Shown here: piece after piece, positions 49,144 through 62,466 of the stretch
Layout: every line of letters starts with the position of its first letter
How positions within the stretch are numbered: the stretch's first letter is position 1
DNA from: Moringa oleifera
Lineage: Eukaryota > Streptophyta > Magnoliopsida > Brassicales > Moringaceae
Assembly: GCA_021397835.1 (NCBI GenBank)
Contig: JAJFZO010000853.1
Span: 68,501-132,500, forward strand
Direction: 5' to 3'
DNA: 64,000 nucleotides
Notes under the pieces: model-generated
Told to the model about the DNA's origin: nothing
The model's database searches: none
Seen by the model: the letters and a program-made list of their open reading frames with translations, nothing else
Program-made: the position numbers and the translations under genes

Positions 49144-49797
49144 GATGCATGCAAAGCGAGGGCCAAATCGCTAGGAGGATTTTGAGCATGTGGAGTGCTT
49201 CATCGCATGCCTTCGAGGCGACAGATGCGGGGCTAGATCCCGACACCCTGGCTTGCCTTGCCGGACTCGTTGCGCAGCGCGATCGACGACACGATCGTTG
49301 GCAGTTACCAATAAGGGAGCCACACGGCCAGCCTAGGCAAGGCGTGACACCCCTGCTAGCAAGGCCTCATCGGTGGGAAAAACGTGGGCAACGAAATGGG
49401 AGAAATCGTGGAATAATGAGCTGGGATGTGGCTAGACAAACTCGACGGTGTTGGTGGCGAAGCGAATGATGATGCATGCAAAGCGAGGGCCAAATCGCTA
49501 GGAGAATTTTGAGCATGTGGAGTGCTTCGTCGCATGCCTTCGAGGCGACAGATGCGGGGCTAGATCCCGACACCTTGGCTTGCCTTGCCGGACTCGTTGC
49601 GCAGCGCGATCGACGACACGATCGTCGGCTGTTAGCAATGAACGAGCCACACGGCCAGCCTGGGCAAGGCGTGACACCCTTGCTACCAAGGCCTCATCGA
49701 TGGGAAAAACGTAGGCAACGAAATGAGAAAAATCGTGGGATAATGAGCTGGGATGTGCCTAGAGAAACTTGACGGTGTGGACGGCGAAGGTAACGAT
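49144..49797 (+). repeat. Adjacent near-identical twin monomers
   Basis: Monomers at 49144 and 49471 share GCATGCAAAGCGAGGGCC, ATCGCTAGGAG, ATGCCTTCGAGGCGACAG, GACACC(C/T)TGGCTTGCC and TTGCCGGACTCG, and differ only at a few sites in the first two thirds. They are the clearest single-monomer duplication in the right flank. Confidence 0.88.
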
Positions 49798-50583
49798 GAT
49801 GCTTGTTACTCGAAGGCCAAATGCTGGGGGGATTTTGAGCATGCGGAGTGCTTCGTCGCAAGCCCTCGAGGCGGTGGATGCGGGGCTAGATCCCGACGCC
49901 CAGGCTTGCCTTGGCGGACTCGTTGCGCAGCGCGATCGACAACACGATCGTCGACCGTTAGCAAAGAGCGAGCCAGATGGCCAGCCTGGGAAGGAGTGAC
50001 ACACTTGTTGCCAAGGCCTCGTCGGTGGGAAAAACATGGGCAACGAAATGAGAAAAATCGTGGGATAATGAGCTGGGATGTGGCTACACAAGCTCGACGG
50101 TGTGGGCGGTGATGCTAATGATGATGCATGCTATGCGAGGGCCAAATCACTAGGGTGATTTGAGTATGCGGAGTGCTTCATCGCAGGCCCTTGAGGCGGT
50201 GGATGCGTGGCTGGATCCCGACTCCCAGGCTTGCCTTGTTGGACTCATTGCACAGTGCGATCGACGACACGATCGTCGACCGTTAGCAAAAAGCGAGCCA
50301 TATGGCCACCTTGGGAAGACGTGACACACCTGCTGCCAAGGCCTCATCGGTGGGAAAATCATGGGCAACGAAATGAGAAAAATCATGGGATAATAAGCTA
50401 GGATGTGGCTACACAATCTCGACGGTGTGGGCGGCGAAGCTAATGATGATGCATGCTACGCGAGGGCCAAATCGCTGTGGGGATTTTTAGCATGCGGAGT
50501 GCTTCGTCGCAGGCCCTCGAGGTGGCGGATAAGGGGCTGGATCCCGACACCCAGGCTTGCCTTGGCGGACTCGTTGCGCAGCG

Positions 50584-50604
50584 CGATCGACGACACGATC
50601 GTCG
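50584..50604 (+). other. Example of the per-monomer inverted repeat (paired CGATCG motifs)
   Basis: Two CGATCG palindromes (50584-50589 and 50596-50601) overlap a second inverted repeat, CGACGA (50588-50593) and TCGTCG (50599-50604) with a 5-nt loop. Either 6-bp stem could form a small hairpin, but not both together. The element recurs in nearly every monomer. In A-type monomers the second palindrome is CAATCG, which loses one stem and keeps the other. No function is shown. Confidence 0.6.
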
Positions 50605-53600
50605 GCCATTACCAATGAGGGAGCCACACGGCCAGCCTGGGCAAGGCGTGCCACCCCTGTGCCGAGGCCTCATCGGTGGGAAAAACATGGGCAACAAAAT
50701 GAGAAAAATCGTGGGATAAGGAGTTGGGATGTGGCTAGACAAACTCGACAGTGTTGGTGGCGAAGCTAACGATGATGCATGCTACACGAGGGCTAAATCG
50801 CTGGGGGGATTTTGAGCATGCGGAGTGCTTCGTCGCAGGCTCTCGATGTGGCAGATGAGGGTCTGGATCCCGACGCCCAGGCTTGCGTTGGCGGACTCGT
50901 TGCGCAGCGCGATCGACGACATGATCGTCGGCCGTTAGCAATGAGGGAGCCACACGGCCAGCCTGGGCAAGGCGTGACACCCCTGTTGCCAAGGCCTCAT
51001 CGGTGGGGAAAATGTGGGCAACGAAATGAGGAAAATTGCGGGATAATGAGCTGGGATGTGGCTACACAAGCTCGACGGTTTGGGCGGCGAAGCTAATGAT
51101 GATGCATGCTACGCGAGGGCTAAATCGCTAGGGGGATTATAAGCATGTGGAGTGGTTCGTCGCAGGCTCTCGAGGTGGCGGATGCGAGGCTGGATCCCGA
51201 CGCCCAGGCTTGCCCTGGTAGACTCGTTGCGTAGCGTGATCGGCGACACGATCGTCGGTCGTTAGCAATGAGGGAGCCACATGGCCAACCTAGGCAAGGC
51301 GTGACACCCCTGCTGCCAAGGCCTCATCAGTGGGAGAAACGTGGGCAACGAAATGAGAAAAACCATGGGATAATGAGCTGGGATGTGGCTTCACAAACTG
51401 GATGGTGCGGGCGGCGTAGCTAACGATGATGCATGCTACTCGAGGGCCAAATCGCTAGGGGGATTTTGAGCATGTGGAGTGCTTCGTCGTAGGCCCTCTA
51501 GGCGGTGGATGCGGGACTGGGTCCCGACGCCCAGGCTTGCCTTGGCGGACTCGTTGCGCACCGCGATCCACGACACGATCGTCGACTGTTAGCAATGAGA
51601 GAGCCACGCGGCCAGCCTGCGCAAGGCATGACACCCCTATTGCCAAGGCCTCATCAGTGGGAAAAACGTGGGCAATGAAATAGGAAAAATCGCGGGATAA
51701 TGAGCTGGGATGTGGCTACACAAACTCGACGGTGTTGGTGGCGAAACTAACGATGATGCATGCTACACGAGGGCCAAATCGCTAAGGGGATTTTGAGCAT
51801 GGGGAGTGCTTCGTCGCAGGCCCTCGAGGTGGCGGATACAGGGCTGGATCCCGACACCCAGGCTTGCCTTGGCGGACTCGTTGCGCAGCGTGATCGACGA
51901 CACGATCGTCGACCGTTAGCAACGAGGGAGCCACACGGCCAACCTGGGCAAGGCGTGACACCCCTGCTGCCAAGGCCCCATCGGTGGGAAAAACATGGGC
52001 GAGGAAACGAGAAAAATCGTGGGATAATGGGCTGGGATGTGGCTAGACAAACTCGACGGTGTTGGTGGCGAAGCTAACGATGATGCATGCTACACGAGGG
52101 CCAAATCGCTGGGGGGATTTTGAGCATGTGGAATGCTTCGTCGTAGGCCCTCGAGGCGATGAATGTGGTGCTGGATCCTGACGCCCAGGCTTGCCTTTAC
52201 GGACTCGTTGCGCGGCGCGATCGATGACACGATCGTCGACTGTTAGCAATGAGCGAGCCATATGGCCAGCCTAGGCAAGGCGTGACACAACTTCTGCCAA
52301 GGCCTCATCGGTGGGAAAAATGTGGGCAACGAAATGAGAAAAATCGTGGGATAATGAGCTGGGATGTGGCTACACAAGCTCGACGGTGTAGGCGGTGAAG
52401 CTAACGATGATGCATGCTACTTGAGAGCCAAATCGCTTAGGGGATTTTGACCATGCGAAGTGCTTTGTCGCAGGCCCTCGAGGCGGTGGATGTGGTGCTG
52501 GATCCCGAAGCCCAGCTTGCCTTGGCGGACTTGTTGTGCAGCGCGATCGACGACACGATCGTTGGTCATTAGTAATGAGCGAGCGACACAGCCTGCCTAG
52601 GCAAGGCGTGACACCCCAGCTGCCAAGGCCTCATCGGTGGGAAAAACGTGGGCAACAAAATGAGAAAAATCATGGGATAATGAGCTGGGATGTGGTTAGA
52701 CAAACTCGACGGTGTGGGCGGCAATGCTAACGATGATGCATGCTACTCGAGGGCCAAATCGCTGGGGGGATTTTGAGCATGCGGAGTGCTTCGTCGCAGG
52801 CCCTCGAGGCAGTGGATTCGGGGCAGGAACCCGACGCCCGGGCTTACCTTGCCGGACTCGTTGCACAGCGTGATCGACGACACGATCGTCGGCCGTTAGC
52901 AATGAGCGAGCCATATGGCCAACTTGGGAAGGTGTGACACACCTGTTGCCAAGGCCTCATCAGTGGGAAAAACGTGGCCAACAAAATGAGAAAAATCATG
53001 GGATAATAAGCTGGGATGTGGCTACACAAGCTCGACGGAGTGGGCGGCGAAGCTAATGATGATGCATGCTACGCGTGGGCCAAATCACTGGGGGGATTTT
53101 GAGCATGCGGAGTGCTTCATCGTAGGCCCTGGAGGTGGCGGATCCGAGGCTGGATCCCGACGCCCAGGCTGCCTTGGCGGACTCGTTTCGCAGCGCGATC
53201 GATGACACGATCGTCGGCCGTTAGCAATGAGGGAGCCACACAACCAACTTGGCCAAGGCGTGACACCCCTGCTGCCAAGGCCTCATCGATGGGAAAAACA
53301 TGGGCAACGAAATGAGAAAAATGGTGGGATAATGAGCTGGAATGTGGCCAGACAAACTCGACGGTGTTGGTGGTGAATCTAACGGTGATGCATGCTACGC
53401 GAGGGCCAAATCGCTGGGGGGATTTTGAGCATGCGGAGTGCTTTGTCGCAGTCCCTCGAGGTGACAGATGTGGGGCTGGTTCTCGACGCCTAGGCCAGCC
53501 TTGGCGGACTCGTTTCGCAGCGCGATCGACGACACGATCGTCAGCCGTTAGCAATGAGCTAGCCATATGGCCAGCCTGGGCAAGGCGTGACACACCTGCT

Positions 53601-53713
53601 GCCAAGGCCTCATCTGTGGGAAAAACATGGGCAAAAAAATGAGAGAAATTGTTGGATAATAAGTTGGGATGTGGCTAGACAAACTCGACGGTGTGGGCGG
53701 TGAAGCTAACGAT

Positions 53714-54022
53714 GATGCATGCTACGCGAGGGCCAAATCACTGGGAGTGCTTTGTCGCAGGCCCTCGAGGTGGCGGATGCGGGGCTGGATCCCGACGCCC
53801 AGGCGCTCCTTGGCGAACTCGTTGCGCAGCGCGATCGACGGCACGATCGTCGGCCATTAGCAATGAGGGTGCCACACGGCCAGGCTGTGCAAGGCGTGAC
53901 ACCCCTGCTGCCAAGGCCTCATCGGTAGGAAAAACGTGGGTACGAAAATGAGAAAAGTCGTGGGATAATGAGCTGGGATGTGGCTAGACAAACTCGACGG
54001 TGTTGGTGGCGAAGGTAACGAT
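53714..54022 (+). repeat. 309-bp monomer with an 18-bp deletion
   Basis: Anchor spacing 53714 to 54023 is 309 bp. AAATCACTGGGAGTGCTTTG shows loss of the G-run, the GATTTTGAG landmark and the second GCATGC site (junction near 53745). The missing part is flanked by short G-rich words. Confidence 0.88.
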
Positions 54023-57000
54023 GATGTATGCTACACGAGGGCCAAATCGCTGGGGGGATTTTGGGCATGCGGAGTGCTTCATCGTAGGCCCACGAGGCAG
54101 TGGATGCGGGGCTGGATCCCGACGCCTAGGCTTGCCTTGGCGGACTCATTGCGTATCGCGATCGACGACACGATCGTCGGCCGTTAGCAATGAGCGAGCC
54201 ATATGGCCAAGTTGGGAAGGCGTGACAGACCTGCTGCCAAGGACTCATCGGTAGGAAAAACGTGGGCAACAAAATGAGAAAAATCATGGGATAATAAGCT
54301 GGGATGTGGCTACACAAGCTCGACGGAGTGCGCGGCGAACCTAATGATGATGCATGCCACGCGTGGGCCAAATCGCTGGGGGGATTTTGAGCATGCAGAG
54401 TGCTTCATCGCAGACCCTCGAGGTGGAGGATGCGGGGCTGGATCCCAAGGCCCAGGCTTGCCTTGGCAGACTCGTTGCGCAGCGCGATCAATGACACGAT
54501 CGTCGGCCGTTAGCAATGAAGGAGCCACACGACCAACTTGGCCAAGGCGTGACAGCCCTGCTGCCAAGGCCTCATCGGTGGGAAAAACATAGGCAACGAA
54601 ATGAGAAAAATCGTCTGATAATGAGCTGAAATGTGGCTAGACAAACTTGACGGTGTTGGTGGCGAAGCTAACGATGATGCATGCTACGCGAGGGCCAAAT
54701 CCCTGGGGGGATTTTGAGCATGCGGAGTGCTTTGTCGCAGTCCCTCGAGGCGACGGATGTGGGGCTGGTTCCCGACGCCTAGGCGTGCCTTGGCGGACTC
54801 GTTGCGCAGCGCGATCGACGACACGATCGTCGGCCGTTAGCAATGAGCGAGCCATATGGCTAGCCTGGGCAAGGCGTGACACACCTGCTGCCAAGGCCTC
54901 ATCGGTGGGAAAAACGTGGGCAACAAAATGAGAGAAATTGTTGGATAATGAGCTAGGATGTGGTTACACAAGCTCGACGGTGTGGGCGGCGAAGCTAATG
55001 ATGATGCATGCTACGCGAGGGCCAAATCTCTGGGGGGATTTTGAGCATGCGGAGTGCTTCATCGCAGGCCCTCGAGGTGGTGGATGCAGGGCTGGATACC
55101 GACGCCCAGGCTTTCCTAGGCGGAATCGTTGCGCAGCGCGATCGACAACACTATCGTAGGCCGTTAGCAATGAGCGAGCCAAATGGCCAGCCTGGGCAAG
55201 GCGTGACACACCTGCTGCTAAGGCCTCATCGGTTTGAAAAACGTGGGCAACGAAATGAGAAAAATTGTGGGATAATGAGCTGGGATGTGGTTACACAAGC
55301 TCGACGGTGTGGGCGGCGAAGCTAATGATGATGCATGCTATGCGAGGGCCAAATCTCTGGGGGGATTTTGAGCATGCGGAGTGCTTCGTCGCAGCCATCG
55401 AGGTGGTGGATACGGGGCATGATCCCGACACCCGGGCTTGCCTTGCCAGACTCGTTGCGCAGCGCGATAGGCGACTCGATCGTCGGCCGTTAGCAATGAG
55501 CGAGCCATATGGCGAACTTGGGAAGGCATGACACGCCTGCTGCCAAGACCTCATCGGTGAGAAAAACGTGGGCAACGAAATGAGAAAAATCGTGGGATAA
55601 TGAGCTGGGATGTGGCTAGACAAACTCGACGGTGTTGGTGGCAAAGCTAACGATGATGTATGCTACACGAGGGCCAAATCACTGGGGGGATTTCGGGCAT
55701 GCGGAGTTCTTCGTCGTAGGCCCTTGAGGCAGTGGATGCGGGGCTGGATCACGACGCCCATGCTTGCCTTGGCGAACTCGTTGCACATCGCGATCGACGA
55801 CACGATCGTCGGCCGTTAGCATTGAGCGAGCCATATGGCGAACTTGGGAAGGCGTGACACACCTGCTGCCAAGACCTCATCGGTGGGAAAAATGTGGGCA
55901 ACGAAATCAAAAAAATCGTGGGATAATGAGCTGGGATGTGGCTACGTAAACTCGACAGTGTGGGCGGCGAAGCTAACGATGATGCATGCTACGCGAGTGC
56001 CAAATAGCTAGGAGGATTTCGAGCATGCGGAGTGCTTTGTCGCAGGCCCTCGAGGCGACGGATGCATGGCTGGATCCCGACGCCCAGGCTTTCCTGGGCG
56101 GACTCGTTGCGCAGCGTGATCGACGACACGATCGTCGGCCATTAGCAATGAGCGAGCCAAATGGCCAGCCTGGGCAAGGCGTGACACCCCTGCTTCCAAG
56201 GCCTCATCGGTGGAAAAAACATGGGCAATGAAAATGAGAAAAATTGTGGGATAACGAGTTGGGATGTGGTTACATAAGCTCGACGGTGTGGGCGGCGAAG
56301 CTAATGATGATGCATGCTGCGCGAGGGCCAAATCGCTGGGGTGATTTTGGGCATGCGGAGTGCTTCGTCGTAGGCCCTCGAGGCGGCGGATGCAGGGCTG
56401 CATCCCGACACCCAGGCTTGCCTAGGAAAACTGGTTGCGCAGCGCGATCGACGACACGATCGTTGGCCGTTAGCAATGAGCGAGGCATATGGCCAGCCTG
56501 GGCAAAGCGTGACACACCTGCTGCCAAGGCCTCATCGGTTTGAAAAACGTGGGCAACGAAATCAAAAAAAATCGTGGGATAATGAGCTGGGATGTGGCTA
56601 CACAAGCTCGACGATGTGGGCGGCGAAGCTAATGATGATGCATGTTACGCGGGGGCCAAATCGCTGGGGGGATTTTGGGCATGCAGAGTGCTTCGTCGCA
56701 GGCCCTCGAGGTGGCGGATGCGGGGCTGGATCCCGACGCCCAGGCTTGCCTTGGCGGACTCGTTACGCAGCGCGATCGATGACACGATCGTCGGCCATTA
56801 GCAATGAGGGAGCCACACGACCAACTTGGCCAAGGCGTGACACCCCTGCTGCCAAGGCCTCATCGGTGGGAAAAACGTGGGCAACAAAATGAGAAAAATT
56901 ATGGGATAATGAGCTGGAATGTGGCTAGACAAACTCGACGGTGTTGGTGGCGAAGCTAACAATGATGCATGGTACGCGAGGGGCATATCACTAGGGGGAT

Positions 57001-58928
57001 TTTGAGCATGCGGAGTGCTTTGTCGCAGCCCTTCGAGGCGGCGAATGCAGGGCTGGATCCTGACGCTCATGCTTTCCTAGGTGGACTCGTTGTGCAGCGC
57101 GATCGACGACACGATCGTCGGCCATTAGCAATGAGCGAGCCACATGGCCAGCCTAGGCAAGGCGTGACACCCCTGTTGCCAAGGCTTCATCGGTGGGAAA
57201 ATCATGGGCAACAAAATGAGAGAAATTGTTGGATAATGAGCTGGGATGTGGTTACACAAGCTCGACGGTGTGGGCGGCGAAGCTAATGATGATGCATGCT
57301 ACGCGAGGGCCAAATCTCTGAGGGGGGGTTTTGAGCATGTGAAGTGCTTCGTCGCAGGCCCTCGAGGCGGTGGATACAGGGCTGGAACCCGACGCCCAGG
57401 CTTTCCTAGGCGGACTCGTTGCGTAGCACGATCGACGACACTATCGTCGGTCGTTAGCAATGAGCGAGCCAAATGGCCAGCCTTGGCAAGGCGTGACACC
57501 CCTGCTTCCAAGGCCTCATCGGTGGAAAAAACTTGGGCAACGAAATGAAAAAAAATTGTGGGATAATGAGCTGGGATGTGGTTACACAAGCTCGACGGTG
57601 TGGGTGGCGACGCTAATAATGATGCATGCTACGCGAGGGCCAAATCTCTGGGAGGATTGTGAGCATGCGGAGTGCTTCGTCGCAGGCCCTCAAGGCGATG
57701 GATGTGGCGCTGGATCCCGACGCCCAGGCTTGCCTTGGCGGACTCGTTGCGCAGCGCGATCGACGACACGATTGTCAGCCATTAGCAATGGGTGAGCCAT
57801 ATGGCCAGCCTGGGCAAGGCGTGACATACCTGCTGCCAAGGCCTCATCGGTGGGAAAAACGTGGGCCACAAAATGAAAAAAATCGTGGGATAAATAGATG
57901 GGATGTGGCTACACAAGCTCGACAGTGTGGGCGGCGAAGCTAATGATGATGCATGCTACGCGAGGGCCAAATCGCTGGGGTGATTTTGGGCATGCGGAGT
58001 GCTTCGTCGTAGGCCCTCGAGGCAGCGGATGCAGGACTGCATCCCGACGCCCAGGCTTGTCTAGGAGAACTCGTTGCGCAGCGCGATCGACGACACGATC
58101 GTCTGTCGTTAGCAACGAGCGAGCCATATGGCCAGCCTGGGCAAGGCGTGACACACCTGCTGCTAAGGCCTCATCGGTTTGAAAAACGTGGGCAACAAAA
58201 TCAGAAAAATCGTGGGATAATGAGCTGGGATGTGGCTACACAAGCTCGACGATATGGGCGGCGAAGCTAATGATGATGCATGTTACGCGGGGGCCAAATC
58301 GCTGGGGGGATTTTGAGCATGCGGAGTGCTTCGTCGCAGGCCCTCGAGGCAGCGGATGTGGGGTTGGATCCCGACGCCTAGGCTTGCCTCGACGGACTCG
58401 TTGCGCAGCGCGATCAACGACGAGATCGTCAGCCGTTAGCAATGAGCGAGCCACACGGCCAGCCTGGGCAAGGTGTGACACCCCTGCTGCCAAGGCCTCA
58501 TCGGTGGGAAAAACGTGGGCAACGAAATGAGAAAAATTATGGGATAATGAGCAAGAATGTGGCTAGACAAACTCGACGGTGTTGGTGGCGAAGCTAACGA
58601 TGATGCATGCTACGCGAGGGGCATATTACTAGGAGGATTTCGAGCATGCGGAGTGCTTTGTCGCAGCCCTTTGAGGCGGCGAATGCAGGGCTGGATCCCG
58701 ACGCCCATGCTTTCCTAGGTGGACTCGTTGTGCAGCGTGATCGACGACACGATCGTCGGCCGTTAGCAATGAACGAGCCACATGGCCAACCTGGGCAAGG
58801 CATGACACCCCTGCTGCCAAGGCCTCATCGGTGGGAAAAACGTGGGCAAAGAAATAAGAGAAATTGTGGGATAATGAGATTTGATGTGGCTAGACAAACT
58901 CGACGGTGTGGGTGGCGTAGCTAACGAT

Positions 58929-60562
58929 GATGCATGCTACAGGAGGGCAAAATAGTCTGGGGGATTTCAAGCATGCGGAGTGCTTCGTCACAGGCCCCCG
59001 AAGCTGCGGATGCAGGGCTGGATCCCGACGCCCAGGCTTGCCTTGGCGGACTCGTTGCGCAGAGCGATCGATGACACGATCGTCGGCCGTTAGCAATGAG
59101 GGAGCCACACGACCAACTTGGCCAAGGCGTGACACCCGTGTTGCCAAGGCCTCATCGGTGGGAAAAACGTGGGCAACAAATTGAGAGAAATTATGGGATA
59201 ATGAGCTGGGATGTGGCTAGACAAACTCGACGGTATGGGCGGCGAAGCTAACGATGTTGCATGCTACGGGAGGGCCAAATCGCAGGGGGTATTTCGAGCA
59301 GGCGGAGTGGTTCGTCACAGGCCCTCGAAGATGCAGATGTGGGGCTGGATCTCGATGCCCAGGCTTGCCTTGGCGGACTCGTTGTGCTGCGCGATCGACA
59401 ACACAATCGTCTGCCATTAGCAATCAACGAGCCACATGGCCAACCTGGGCAAGGCATGACACCCCTACTGCCAAGGCCTCATCGGTGGGAAAAACGTGGG
59501 CAACGAAATGAGAGAAATTGTAGGATAATGAGCTGGGATGTGGCTAGACAAACTCGACGGTGTGGGCGGCGTAGCTAACGATGATGCATGCTACAGGAGT
59601 GCCAAATAGTCGGGGGGATTTCAAGCATGCGGAGTGCTTCGTCGCAGGCCCTCAAAGCTGCGAATGCGGGGTTGGATCTCGACGCCCAGGCTTGCCTTGG
59701 CGGACTCGTTGCGCTGCGCGATCGACAACACGATCGTCGGCCGTTAGCAATGAGCGAGCCACATGGCCAACCTGGGCAAGGCGTGACACTCCTACTGCCA
59801 AGGCCTCATCGGTGGGAAAAACATGGGCAACGAAATGAGAGAAATTGCGGGATAATGAGCTGGGATGGGGCTAGACAAATTCGACAGTGTGGGCGGCGTA
59901 GCTAACGATGATGCATGCTACAGGAGTGCCAAATAGTCGGGGGGATTTCAAGCATGCGGAGTGCTTCGTCACAGGCCCTCGAAGCTGCGGGTGCGGGGCT
60001 AGATCTCGACGCCCAGGCTTGCCTTGGCGGACTCGTTGCGCAGCTTGATCGACGACACGATCGCCGGTCGTTAAAAATGAGCGAGCCATACAGCAAGCCT
60101 GGGCAAGGGGCGTCACCCTTGCTGCCAAGGCCTCATCGGTGGGAAAAATGTGGGCAACAAAATGAGAGAAATTATGGGATAATGAGCTGGGATGTGGCTA
60201 GACAACCTCGACGGTGTGGGTGGCGTAGCTAACAATGATGCATGCTACAGGAGGGCCAAATAGTCGGGGGGATTTCAAGCATACGGAGTGCTTCGTCGCA
60301 GGCCCTCGAAGATGCGGATGCGAGGCTGGATCTCGACGCCCAGGCTTGCCTTGGCGGACTTATTGCGCAGCGTGATCGACGACATGATCGTCGGCCGTTA
60401 GCAATGAGCGAGCCACATGGCCAGCCTAGGCAAGGCGTGACACTGCTGCTGCCAAGGCCTCATCGGTGGAAAAACATAGGCAACGAAATTAGAAAAATGG
60501 TGGGATAATGAGCTGGGATGTGGCTACACAAGCTCGGCGGTGTTGGCAGCGAAGCTAATGAT
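58929..60562 (+). repeat. Local five-monomer subfamily (ACAGGAG / GGATTTCAAGC type)
   Basis: Anchors 58929, 59256, 59583, 59910, 60237 (next 60563). These monomers share GCTAC(A/G)GGAG after the anchor, AAATAGTC(G/T)GGGGGATTTC in place of AAATCGCTGGGG and GATTTTG (the second unit differs partly), and CGAAG or CAAAG before a TGCGG word. A related but distinct ACAGGAGGGCC monomer occurs at 61213, 61870 and 62850, so the subfamily radiates over the last 5 kb. Confidence 0.8.
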
Positions 60563-61486
60563 GATGCATGCTACGCGAGGGCCTCATCGCTTGGGGGGAT
60601 TTTGAGCATGCGGAGTGCTTAGTCACAGGCCCTCTAGGCGGTGGATGCGGGACTGGATCCCCACGCCCAGGCTTGCCTTGGCGGACTCGTTGCGCAGCGC
60701 GATCGATGACACGATCGTCGACCGTTAGCAATGAGCGAGCCACATGGCCAGCCTGGGCAAGGCGTGACACCACTGCTGCCAAGGCCTCATCAGTGGGAAA
60801 AACGTTGGCCACGAAATGAGAAAAATCATGGGATTATGAGCTGGGATGGGGCTACACAAGCTCGACGGTGTGGGCGACGAAGCTAACGATGATGCATGCT
60901 ACGGAGGGCCAAATCGCCGGGGGGATTTTGAGCATGCGGAGTGCTTCATCGCAGGCCCTCAAGGCAACGGATGCGGGGCTGGATCTCGATGCACGGGCTT
61001 GCCTTGGCGGACTTGTGGCGCAGCGCGATCGACGACACGATCGTCGGCTGTTAGCAACGAGCGAGACACACGGCAAGCCTGGGCAAGGCGTGACACCCAT
61101 GCTGCCAAGGCCTCCACGGTGGGAAAAACGTGGGCAACGAAATGAGAGAAATCGTGGGATAATGAGCTGGGATGTGGCTAGACAAACTCGACGGTGTGGG
61201 CGGCGAAGCTAACGATGATGCATGCTACAGGAGGGCCAAATCACTGGGGGGATTTCGGGCATGCGGAGTGCTTCATCGCAGGCCCTCGAAGCGGCGGATG
61301 CGGGGCTGGATCTCGACTCCCAGGCTTGCCTAGGCAGACACATTACGCAGCGCGATCGACGACATGATCGTCGGCCGTTAACAATGAGCGAGCCACATGG
61401 CCAACTTGGGCACGGCGTGACACCCCTGCTGCCAAGGCCTCATCGGTGGGAAAACCGTGGGCAACGAAATGAGAAAAATCGTGGGA

Positions 61487-62466
61487 TAATGAGCTGGGAT
61501 GTGGCTAGACAAACTCGACGGTGTGGGCGGCGAAGCTAACGATGATGCATGCTACACGAGGGCCAAATCGCTGGGGGGATTTTGAGCATGCGGAGTGCTG
61601 CGTCGTAGGCCCTTAAGGAGGTGGATGCGGGGCTGGATCTCGCACCCAGGCTTGCCTTGGCTGGACTCATTGCGCAGCGCGATCGACGACACAATCGTCA
61701 ACCGCTAGCAATGAGCGAGCCACACGGCAAGCCTGGGCAAGGCGTGACACCCCTGCTTCCAAGGCCTCATCGGTGGGAAAAACATGGGCAACGAAATGAG
61801 AGAAATTGTGGGATAATGAGCTGGGATGTGATTAGACAAACTCGACTGTGTGGGCAGCGAAGCTAATGATGATGCATGCTACAGGAGGGCCAAATCGCTG
61901 GGGGGATTTCGAGCATGCGGAGTGCTTCATTACAGGCCCTCAAAGCTGCGGATGCGGGGCTGGATCTCGACACCCAGGCTTGCCTTGGCGGACTGGTTGC
62001 GCAGCGTGATCGACGACACGATCGTCGGCCGTTAGCAATGAGCGAGCCACATGGCCAGCCTGCGCAAGGCGTGACACCCCTGCTGCCAAGGTCTCATCGG
62101 TGGGAAAAACGTGGGCAAGGAAATGAGAAAAATCGTGGGATAATGAGCTGGGATGTGGCTACACAAGCTCGACGGTGTGGGCAACGAAGCTAATGATGAT
62201 GCATGCTACGCGAGGGCCAAATTACTAGGGGGATTTTGAGCATGCGGAGTGCTTCGTCACAGGCCCTCTAGGGGGCGGATGCAGGGCTGGATCCCGACGC
62301 CCAGGCTTGCCTTGGCGGACTCATTGTGCAGCGCGATCGACGACATGATCGTCGACCGTTAGCAATGAGCGAGCCACACGGCCAGCCTGGGCAGGGCGTG
62401 ACACCCCTACTGCCAAGGCCTCATCGGTGGGAAAAATGTGGGCAACGAAATGAGAGAAATTGTGGG
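61487..62466 (+). repeat. 980-bp three-monomer duplication, left copy
   Basis: Three monomers are followed directly by a near-identical set at 62467-63446. Shared markers: AGTGCTGCGTC, GGATCTCGCACCCAGG (one base short), GTCAACCGCTAGCAATGAG, AACTCGACTGTGTGGGCAGCG, CCAGCCTGCGCAAGGCG, GGGCAAGGAAATGAG and CCCTCTAGGGGGCGGATGC. The offset is 980 bp. Confidence 0.9.

Larger units (their letters stand above)
43906..61486 (+). repeat. Right flank: mostly divergent monomers
   Basis: About 54 monomers, mostly with CTGGATCC or CTGGATCT at the diagnostic site, with neighbours differing at many positions. I see no long-range HOR here, only short local duplications and deletion variants listed separately. 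No gene, transposon or orientation change is visible. Confidence 0.85.
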
